Shown piece by piece: positions 54,337-62,706 of a stretch of 64,000 nt of DNA. The position numbers and the translations under genes are program-made. The first letter of the stretch is position 1, and each line of letters begins with the position of its first letter. Source of the DNA: Cymodocea nodosa (lineage: Eukaryota; Streptophyta; Magnoliopsida; Alismatales; Cymodoceaceae); assembly GCA_036874045.1 (NCBI GenBank), contig CM072336.1, positions 28,591,001 through 28,655,000 of the forward strand, given 5' to 3'. The notes under the pieces are model-generated. The model saw only the letters and a program-made list of their open reading frames with translations. It made no database searches and was not told where the DNA came from.

Positions 54337-54756
54337 TTTTTTTTTTTTTTTTTTAAGGGTCCTCCTTAGACACTCAAACAGCTTGGTGAACACTATGAGT
54401 ATCCTTAGAGGTGATAGAAGGTGAACCTTCATGGACACTCAAACAGCTTGGTATACACCAAGAGTATCCATGAAGGTGATAACATGTGAGTCTCAATGGA
54501 CACTCAAATGACTTGGTATACACTAGGAGTATCCAAGGAGACGAAAGCTTATAGGGAGCCTTGCTAGGCCCACTTTGGTAAGTGGTGTACACAACTACAG
54601 CTTGTCAATGCTTGAGCAGAGCCAACACTACTACTCATAAGCACTACACGAGAACTTCCCAAGTGGTCACCCATCTTGGTTCTACTCCCGCCCAAACATA
54701 GTTAACTCCAGAGTTCTTATAGGAGTCAGTGCTTGGTAGTAGGTGTAAATGCACCT
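54337..54756 (-). mobile_element. 5S rRNA-headed SINE-like element
   Basis: On the minus strand it begins at 54,756 with a 5S rRNA-like head of about 116 nt, then a tail region with three 65-bp tandem units (starting near 54,369, 54,434 and 54,499), ending in 18 A (54,337-54,354). The start at the 5S +1 position, an internal Pol III promoter and a poly(A) end are the features of a 5S-derived (SINE3-type) retroposon. The alternative is a piece of a Cassandra-type TRIM, whose LTRs contain 5S sequence; however the 5S there is preceded by other LTR sequence, and no TG...CA ends were seen here. Telomere repeat lies on both sides. Confidence 0.75.
54640..54756 (-). pseudogene. 5S rRNA-like sequence
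   Basis: By eye about 60 of the 74 bases from AGAACTC to CTCGTGT match plant 5S rRNA, including TTGGGCG (intermediate element) and GATGGGTGACC (C box). The A-box stretch is more changed (GGAGTTAACTATGTT). The first 40 bases align loosely. It is not a functional rRNA gene, and there is no T-run terminator after it. Confidence 0.85.
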
Positions 54757-54772
54757 AAGTTTAGGGTTTAGG
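54757..54772 (+). repeat. Short telomere-repeat junction (SINE 5' end / LINE-2 3' end)
   Basis: AAGTTTAGGGTTTAGG between the 5S head and the poly(T) of LINE copy 2. Confidence 0.85.
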
Positions 54773-57700
54773 TTTTTTTTTGTTTTTTTTAAATAACTTC
54801 TATCCTTTACACTCGTTAGGAGATAATCCTGCAAATAAAATAGGAACCAAAGGAAACTTGGCTAGGAAGCAAAGTACAAGGCTTAAAGTATTGCTAAAAT
54901 AAAAAATGATCATGTGGAGAAATTTTACCGGAAATTTTCTTCGATTAAATCGAAGAAAATTTTGGTGAAACTGAGGTTCCAGAATGGTCGAACTATCAAA
55001 CTGATTAACGGTTGAACTGAAGAGTGTAGAAAAATGCTAACAAATCAGTGAGACTGTACATGGGGTTCGGTCCGATCGGAGAAGACACGGTCTAACCGTA
55101 GACTCTATGCGGTCAAATCGAATCACCGAATAGTTCGATAAAACCTTCGAAATAATGGTTGAACCTAAAAACTAGAAATTTTGTTGAGGTATCGGTGAGA
55201 CCGTGTCTAAGGTTTGGTTCGATCGAACAAGACACGGTCTAACTGTAGGCCCAAGGTGGTCAGACCGACATACTGATGATTTAGCCGGTACCTTCGAAAT
55301 AAAAGGTTCAGTGTGAACAGGGGTAGGTCGGAAAATGTCAGACCTTAAAAATTAGGAGCGTTTATTTTGATGTCTTTTTGCAAGCGGCGAGCAATTGTAT
55401 CCTCGTAAGTTGTGACATATATTCTGTAGAACTTGAAATTTGAGCGTTGGATCATTTAATCTCTCGGATATTGAAGCCTTGGATATAATAAATAATCTGG
55501 GATATAATAGAAGAAGAGTTAGGTTTTTTATTGCCAAATATTACCTCACATCTGTGTTTCCACAAACTCCAAAGTGTAATAACCGTTAGATATTTATAAA
55601 ATTGATGCTGAGAAGATTTTTGGCGTAAATAAAGCTGCTGACTGCTCCAGATTTCCCAGTTGTGGATTGGTGTTGTTGTAATCAATAATCGAAGCCAATT
55701 GATAATATCTTGAATGAATGAGCATGCAAAATAATTAGAGCTTTGTCCAACATTGATTTGCTACCATTGAGAAAAAGTAGAGTATCGTCGGCAAAGAGAA
55801 GATGAGATATTTTCTAATGTCTACCTTGGCATTTATAAGGGACGTAATTTTGCTCCATTTGCATTTTAAGAAAAGCCCTAGATAATAATTCTTTAATGAT
55901 AATGAAGAGAAGAGGAGAAAGAGGGTCACCTTAGCACAGACCTCGGGTTGGATAAAATACTTGAGAGTTAGCTCAATTGAAAAGAAATGAGGTGGGATTT
56001 GACGATATACATCTTGATATTAATTCAATAATATTAGAGTCAAATCCAAAGGCAGCAAGTGTGTTAAAAATAGCCAACCATTCCATTCTATCGAATGCTT
56101 TTTCCATGTCGAGTTTAATAATAAGATTCCCCCCTCGATGACCTTGGTCTATATATTGTATGAGCTCTTGGGTGAGAGATATATTGTCAAATATACTTCT
56201 ATCTTTGATAAAGGTCGCTTGAGTGTTCGATATAATGTTGGGTATGAATTTCGAAATCCGATTAGCTAAGATTTTTGCAATACATTTATAAGAGATGTTG
56301 CATAGGCTAATAGGACGAAAGTCCGAAAAATCCTCTAGTTGTTTCTTCTTAGAGATTAGCGTAATGAAAGTAGCCTTCCATTTATCATTAAGAGAAGATC
56401 CTACGAAGAAACTTTGAACTGCAATACAAAAGTCATTATCGATAATGTTCCAAAAGTGTTTGAAGAATTCAACAGTGAAGCCATCTGGACCTGGAGCTTT
56501 ATTATTAGGAAGGTCAAAGACAACATTCTTGATCTCATTAATAGTGGGAATATCTCATAATTTCTTGTTATCCTCCAAAGTAAGAATAGAAGGAATATTG
56601 TTGATCATACTATCAATCATTTGAGTGTGTTGGGAAGTCAATAATTTGCTGAAATAGTTTTTCCCATTGATTTTGAGTTGATCACAAGTAATATTGGTCG
56701 TGTCTGATTTGAGCATACTCTTAAAATAATCCTTCGTACTTCATCTTTTGATAATCTGATGAAAATATTTTGTGTTGCGATCCATTTCCTTCATCCAATC
56801 AATATGCGTAGATTGGCGGAAAAAGAAGAATTGACGATAATTATTTTTGTGGAGGGCTTCTTAATGATTGTGAAGACAAGATATTTTATCCAAGGTGCAT
56901 CTCATAGTATTGTGTTGGAGATCTAGTTCTAGAGAATTGATTTGGCTAAGTATCTTCTTCTCTTCTTTAAAAATATTACCCACTCTATCAGCATTCTATA
57001 TCTTTAATTTCTCTTTGAGTAGCTTGAGTTTTGCACTGAAATTTATAATAGGATTATTGTAGCTGAGACTATGCCACACTACTTGAATCATATTAGGTAA
57101 ATCTTCATAAGTCGGCCACATATTTTTAAAGTGAAAGGAGGTCGGACCCCATGAGATAGGATTTCTATTCTAAAGGATAATATAGGCATGATTTGAGTTT
57201 ACTCGAGTGCCATAAAATATTTTCTCTGTAATATGAGTTGCCATATGAGAATTGATTAAGATGCGATCTAATCTGGCATACTTTCTGTTAGTACCTGATC
57301 GGTTATTACACCAAGAAAATTGATTCTCATGATGGAAAGGTTCTGTGAGAAGATTGTTGTGAATAAACTCGTTGAAATCATGCATAGCAGATTAGTGGTT
57401 ATGGAGTATATTTTTTGTTTCTCCAATATGCCTAACCACATTAAAATCTCCCCCTAAAATCCAGAATGATTTATCAACAATAGAATTGATCTCTGATAAC
57501 TGATTCCAAAGTTGACGTTTGGTATATTGATTGCAAGAGGCATAAATAACAAAAATAAACAGATCCTTATGGGGAGCATTTAATACTTTGTAAGTACAAA
57601 CTTGAGGATGCATATCTTCTATCTGAAAATTAAAATTATCAGACCAAAGAGTGTAGATTTTGTGATTGCCATAGTGGTAATTCCAGTTGATATTATCAGC

Positions 57701-58026
57701 AAATTTTTGAGTATCTTCTGGCTTCATAAAATGTTCCAATATGCATATTGCCTCTAATTTTTGAGTTCTAATAAGATTCTTGAGATAGATTTGGGTTGAT
57801 TGATTGATCAGCCCACGACAATTCTAGAATAATATATTCATAAAAAATCAAATAAGTAATGAGAGAATTATTGGGAATTGATACTGACATTGCGGGAAGA
57901 TTCGACATCATTAGAAAGCTTACTTTTCTTCTGTCTAAGATGAATGCTTTGCCTCTTTGATTTGGTCACTCTGAAGTCCTGTTGTGAAATAGTATCTTTT
58001 GTATTAGATTGATGGTTATTTGTGGA
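54773..58026 (-). mobile_element. L1-type LINE copy 2, 5'-truncated and internally deleted
   Basis: Minus-strand copy closely related to copy 3. It starts in the 3' end of ORF1 (about 58,026, next to the telomere tract), has the endonuclease (57,170-57,739; LGGDFNVV, RLDRILIN, NSNHAYIIL where copy 3 has NSDHAYIIL), most of RT (down to 55,735; LDMEKAFDRMEW), then jumps to the last ORF2 segment (55,452-55,685; WSLWKHRCEVIFGNKKPN). About 890 bp present in copy 3 are absent at 55,727. The 3' region has decayed CGGT-N3-ACCG motifs, and the poly(A) is 54,773-54,790. Inactive. Confidence 0.9.
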
Positions 58027-58027
58027 A

Positions 58028-58181
58028 AGGGTTAGGGTTTAGGATTTAGGGTTTAGGGTTTAGGGTTAGGGTTTAGGGTTTAGGGTTTAGGGTTTAGGGT
58101 TTAGGGTTTGGGGTTTAGGGTTTAGGGTTTAGGGTTAGGGTTTAGGGTTTAGGGTTTAGGGTTTAGGGTTTAGGGTTAGGG
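58028..58181 (+). repeat. Interstitial telomere-repeat tract, (TTTAGGG)n
   Basis: About 22 units over 154 bp, mostly TTTAGGG with four TTAGGG and single variants (GGATTTA, TTTGGGG). It lies exactly between the 5' end of LINE copy 2 and the poly(A) of LINE copy 3. Confidence 0.97.
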
Positions 58182-58206
58182 TTTTTTTTTTTTTTTTATA
58201 TAAAAT

Positions 58207-58233
58207 CTATCCTTTGCATTCATCAGGGGATAG
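58207..58233 (-). other. Stem-loop just before the LINE poly(A)
   Basis: CTATCC-N15-GGATAG, a 6-bp perfect stem, 9 bp from the poly(A) of copy 3. The same element is at 48,823-48,849 in copy 1 (perfect stem) and near 54,800-54,826 in copy 2 (decayed stem). 3'-end hairpins serve as RT recognition sites in several LINE families; that role here is inference. Confidence 0.75.
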
Positions 58234-58289
58234 TCCTGCTAAAAAGGAGTGTGCCTAAAAAAAGGCATTACAAGACTCAAATTAAATTG

Positions 58290-59300
58290 AGTGAAATCAG
58301 ATGTAAAAATATCAGAAAATACTTTTCGGCTTAACCGAAAATTTCGATCGATTGCCGAGCACTGTGACCGGTCCCACCGGAGAATGTACTGGGCGGTCCA
58401 ACCAAGAAATGGTTATACCGAGAATTTAAAATATAAATCGGTGAAACCGTGTCTGTATTTGCGACCGGTGCAGATCCGGTTTAACCGTTGAAAAGACGGT
58501 CATACCGGAACAAGATCATTCATTCGAGGAAACGGTTTCGGTGTGAACAGAGTTGTCAGCGACCGATACCTGAATTTGGTGTGAACAGAGACTTATCTGC
58601 AATCGAAGCCTGTTGCTTGTCGGTGAGACCGAACTCTGAGATCGGTCCAACCGGAAAACTTTCGGTAGAAGATAAAAGGTCGGTGTGACCGTGTACGGGT
58701 TACGGTGTAACCGGGGCAGACTCGGTTTAGCCTTCGAAAACCGAAGCCAGAGTGTTTCATCCGAAGAGCTGAAATATCGAGCACTGTGACCGGTCCCACC
58801 AGAGAATGTACTGGACGGTCCAACCGAGAAGCAGATGGTTAGACCGAGAATTTAGAATATAAATCGGTGAGACCGTGTCTGTTTATGCGACCGGTGCAGA
58901 TCCGGTTTAACCGTTGAAATGACGGTCATACCGGAACAGAGATTTTTCATTCGAGAAAACGGTTTCGGTGTGAACGCGACCGATACCTGATTTCGGTGTG
59001 AACAGAGACTTATCTGCGACCGATACCGCTTCGGTGTGAACAGAGACTTGTCAGCGACCGATACCTGTTCGGTGTGAACAGGGACTTGTCTGCAATCGAA
59101 GCCTGTTGCTTGTCGAAGATACCGAATTCTGAGATCGGTCCAACTAGAGAATTTTCGGTAGAAGATAAAAGGTCGGTGTGACCTTGTACCGGTTTCGGTG
59201 TAACCGGGGCAGATTCGGTTTAGCCTTCGAAAACCGAAGCAGTGGTTCTTCCGAAGAGCCTTTCCCATGTGAATATGGTTACCCTGTGTACCGAGTTTCC
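58290..59300 (-). repeat. LINE 3' region with CGGT-N3-ACCG palindromes and a 420-bp duplication
   Basis: I count about 13 exact CGGT-N3-ACCG sites (for example CGGTGAAACCG, CGGTTTAACCG, CGGTCATACCG, CGGTGTGACCG) plus many one-base variants. A block starting GAGCACTGTGACCGGTCCCACC occurs at about 58,357 and again at about 58,777, a direct duplication of about 420 bp; the second copy is further expanded by repeated CGGTGTGAACAG units. Confidence 0.9.
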
Positions 59301-59423
59301 GTGTGAACAGAGAAGTGTCAGAACAGCTGTTCTTCGAGAGTAATACTTCCGATGATATGCGACGAGCAAATAATCTCCTCGTTAGTTGTGATTTGTATCT
59401 TGTAAATCTTGAAATCTGCATAA

Positions 59424-60974
59424 TCATTCTCGGATATTGAAACTATCGATATAATAAATAATCTGGGATACGATAGTAGTAATATTAGGCTTTTTATTGC
59501 CGAATATTATCTCACATCTGTGTTTCCACAAGCTCCAAAGAGTGAATGCCGAAAGATATTTATAAAAGTGATTCCGAGAAGATTTTTTTCTTGAATATAG
59601 CTGATGCCTGCTCCATATTTCCCAGTTGTGGATAGGATTTGCTGTGGTCAATAATCGAAGCCATTTGATAACATCTTGAGTGAAAGAGCAATTATAAAAG
59701 ATATGATTGATAGTTTCTGTGTCGTTCCTGCAGAATCCGCATATGGATGGTAATTGGTGTCCCATCTTTTTTCTGGTTTCATCTACTGGAAGAAATTTGT
59801 TTTTGAGTTTCCATAGAAAAACAGAAATTTTTGTAGGTATTCCCGAACTCCAAAAACCCAATAGTTTGTTGTTACAGTGTAGATGATTTCTGATAGAATT
59901 CCAAGCCACTTTGACGGAAAATCTTGGAATCTGCAGAGTTTGATAATATCTATGCCACGTTTTGCCTAATGTTTTGCCTATGTTGCTGTCTCTGTGGATA
60001 TTAAAAATATGGTCCATACTGCCATAGATTGCCTTTATTGCTTCAGCCCGGATGCCATTATTATTGATCAGCTTGTGTATTTGCTTTAGTTGAAATGCTA
60101 CTAGTTGTTCTTTTAAATTTCTGATATCGAGCCTACCTTCGGGAATTGGGGTGGAGATTTTTTCCCATTTGAGCCAATGATAGTTTTTCTGATTACTATC
60201 TCCTGACCAGAAAAAACGAGCACAAATATTGTTGATCTTCTGAACGATTCCACATGGAAGGGGCAAAACTGATAAAGTGTGTATAGGAATAGAATTTAAC
60301 ACATGCTTAATAAGCATTAATCTTCCCCCTTGGCTAAGAAATTTAGCCTTCCAACCTGCAACTTTGTTTTGAATTTTGTCAATGAGATATTGGAAGTATT
60401 TGATACGAGATTGACCTTTGAAAATTGGACAGCCGAGGTAGATGAAAGGCCATTTGCCTTGAGGACATCCAATCATAGTAGATAAAACAATCTTCCTGTG
60501 CTCCGGACTTTTTTTGGAGACATAAAAGTTACTCTTATTGTAGTTGATTTTTTGACCCGTAGATGCTTCATATTGCTGCAAAATAGTTAGAGCTTTGTCT
60601 AACATCGATTTGCGGCCATTGAGAAAGAGAATGGCATCATCAGCGAAAAGCAGGTGAGATATTTTCCAATGTCTTCCTTGGCATTTATAAGGGACATAAT
60701 TTTGCTCCATTTGCATTTTAAGGAGAGCCCTGGATAATAATTCTTCAGTGATAATGAAGAGAAGAGGAGAAAGAGGGTCACCTTGTCGTAATCCTCGGGT
60801 TGGATAAAATACTTGAGAATTAGCTCCATTGAAAAGAACTGAGGTGGGATTCGACGATAGACATCTTGATATTAGATCAATAATAGTAGTGTCAAATCCG
60901 AAGGCAGCAAGTGTGTCAAAAATAGCTGACCATTCCATTCTATCAAAAGCTTTTTCCATATCGAGTTTAATCAT
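59424..60974 (-). CDS. LINE copy 3 ORF2, RT core to C-terminus
   Basis: 516 codons continuing ORF2. RT motifs are LDMEKAFDRMEW, RGLRQGDPLSPLLFI and the catalytic FADDAILFLNGRKSML, then GWKAKFLSQGGRLMLIKHVL. The zf-RVT-like region has FSVKVAWN, TKISVFLWKLKNKFLPV and a CGFCRNDTETINHIFYNC Cys-His cluster; the end is LWSLWKHRCEIIFGNKKPN. No stop occurs over the whole stretch, so decay is recent. No RNase H domain follows. Confidence 0.93.
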   Translation of the reverse strand: MIKLDMEKAFDRMEWSAIFDTLAAFGFDTTIIDLISRCLSSNPTSVLFNGANSQVFYPTRGLRQGDPLSPLLFIITEELLSRALLKMQMEQNYVPYKCQGRHWKISHLLFADDAILFLNGRKSMLDKALTILQQYEASTGQKINYNKSNFYVSKKSPEHRKIVLSTMIGCPQGKWPFIYLGCPIFKGQSRIKYFQYLIDKIQNKVAGWKAKFLSQGGRLMLIKHVLNSIPIHTLSVLPLPCGIVQKINNICARFFWSGDSNQKNYHWLKWEKISTPIPEGRLDIRNLKEQLVAFQLKQIHKLINNNGIRAEAIKAIYGSMDHIFNIHRDSNIGKTLGKTWHRYYQTLQIPRFSVKVAWNSIRNHLHCNNKLLGFWSSGIPTKISVFLWKLKNKFLPVDETRKKMGHQLPSICGFCRNDTETINHIFYNCSFTQDVIKWLRLLTTANPIHNWEIWSRHQLYSRKKSSRNHFYKYLSAFTLWSLWKHRCEIIFGNKKPNITTIVSQIIYYIDSFNIRE

Positions 60975-61084
60975 AAGATTTCCCCCTCTATGGCCTTGGT
61001 CTATATATTGTATGAGCTCCTGAGTAAGAGATATGTTGTCAAAAATACTCCTGCCTTTAATAAATGCTGCTTGAGTATTAGATA

Positions 61085-62680
61085 TTATGTTGGGTATGAT
61101 TTCCGATTAGCTAAGATTTTGGCAATACATTTATAAGAGATGTTGCAAAGACTAATAGGACGAAAGTCTGAAAACTCCTCTGGTTGTTTCTTCTTTGGAA
61201 TTAATGTAATGAAAGTAGATTTCCATTTATCATTCAGAGAAGATCCTGAGAAGAAACTTTGAACTGCTAGACAAAAGTCGTTACCAATAATATTCCAGAA
61301 GTGTTTGAAGAATTCTGCAGTGAAGCCATCAGGACCTGGAGCTTTGTTATTGGGAAGATCAAATACAACTGTTCTGATCTCATTGATGTTGGGAATATCC
61401 CATAGTTTTCTGTTATCCTCCTGATTAAGAATATTGGGAATATTGCTGATCATACTATCCATCATATGCGTATGTTGGGATGTCAGTAAATTGCTGAAAT
61501 AATTTTTTCCTTTGATTTTGAGTTGATCACAAGAAAGATTGGACATATCTGATCTAAGCATACTCTTGAAGCAGTCCTTCGTGCTTCTTCTTTTGATAAT
61601 TTGATGAAAGTATTTTGTGTTTCGATCCATTTCCTTCAACCAATCAATGTGTGTAGATTGTCTAAAATATAGATATTGCCGATAATTGTTTTTTCGCAGG
61701 TCTTCTTGATAATTGTGAAGACAGGAAAGTTTCTCCGAGGTGCTACCATTGAGTTGGAAGTCCTGTTCCAGAAAATTTATTTTTCTAATTATCTGCTTTT
61801 CTTCTACAAAGATATTGCCCACTCTATCTGCATTCCAAATCTTTAGTTTTTCTTTGAGCAGCTTGAGTTTTGCACTAAAGTTTGTAATAGGATTCTGATA
61901 TGTGAGACTATGCCATACCGCTTGAATCATATTTGGTAGATCTTCATAAGTCAGCCACATATTTTTGAAGCGAAAAGCGGTTGGCCCCCAAGAGATAGTG
62001 CTCGTATTCTGAAGGATAATATATGCATGGTCCGAGTTTACTCGATTCCCATAAATTATATCTTCTGCTATATGTGTTGCCATCTGTGAATTTATTAAGA
62101 TTCGATCTAGTCTGGCATACCTTCTATCAGATTCTGATCTGTTATTGCACCAAGATAATTGATTCCCGTGATGAAAAGGTTCCGTGAGGAGATTGTTATG
62201 AATAAATTCATTGAAATCCTGCATAGCTGATTGTTGATTATACAAAATATTTTTGGTTTCTCCAATATTTCTGACTACATTGAAATCTCCCCCTAAAATC
62301 CAGCTTGCTTTATCTGCAATCGAATTGATCTCTGATAATTGATTCCAGAGTTGACGTCTGGTATATTGGTTGCAAGAGGCATAAATAACCGAAATAAATA
62401 AATCTTTGTAAGTGGCATTTGATACTTTATAAGTACAAACTTGAGGATGTATATCTATAATCTGAAAAGTAAGATTATCCGACCAGAGAGTGCAGATTTT
62501 GGAATTACCATAATGATAATTCCAATTAATATTATCAGCAAATTTTTGAGTATCTTCAGGCTTCATAAAATGTTCTAATATGCATATTGCCTCTAATTTT
62601 TGAGTTTTGATAAGATTTTTGAGATATATTTGGGTTGATCGATTGATCAGCCCACGGCAATTCCAAAATAATATATTCAT
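61085..62680 (-). CDS. LINE copy 3 ORF2, endonuclease and start of RT
   Basis: 531 codons from MNILFWNCRGLINRS. Apurinic-type endonuclease (residues 1-225): NCRGL, CILEHFMKPED (catalytic Glu), LGGDFNVVRNIGETK, RLDRILINS and NSDHAYIIL (the SDH triad end). After a spacer with WLKEMDRNTKYFHQ come the RT N-terminal motifs NNKAPGPDGFTAEFF and LIPKKKQPEEFSDFRPISL. It ends early at a frame break near 61,100: compared with copy 2 (GGTATGAATTTCGAAATCCG near 56,250), 7 nt are missing. The rest of ORF2 continues in another frame at 60,974. Confidence 0.93.
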   Translation of the reverse strand: MNILFWNCRGLINRSTQIYLKNLIKTQKLEAICILEHFMKPEDTQKFADNINWNYHYGNSKICTLWSDNLTFQIIDIHPQVCTYKVSNATYKDLFISVIYASCNQYTRRQLWNQLSEINSIADKASWILGGDFNVVRNIGETKNILYNQQSAMQDFNEFIHNNLLTEPFHHGNQLSWCNNRSESDRRYARLDRILINSQMATHIAEDIIYGNRVNSDHAYIILQNTSTISWGPTAFRFKNMWLTYEDLPNMIQAVWHSLTYQNPITNFSAKLKLLKEKLKIWNADRVGNIFVEEKQIIRKINFLEQDFQLNGSTSEKLSCLHNYQEDLRKNNYRQYLYFRQSTHIDWLKEMDRNTKYFHQIIKRRSTKDCFKSMLRSDMSNLSCDQLKIKGKNYFSNLLTSQHTHMMDSMISNIPNILNQEDNRKLWDIPNINEIRTVVFDLPNNKAPGPDGFTAEFFKHFWNIIGNDFCLAVQSFFSGSSLNDKWKSTFITLIPKKKQPEEFSDFRPISLCNISYKCIAKILANRKSYPT

Positions 62681-62706
62681 ATAAAATCAAGAAGGAGGAA
62701 AGTGAA

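Noticed and set aside
58290-59300. CRISPR-like spaced repeats
   Set aside because: Units are 11-bp palindromes with irregular spacing inside a plant LINE 3' region; there is no constant repeat-spacer size and no cas genes.
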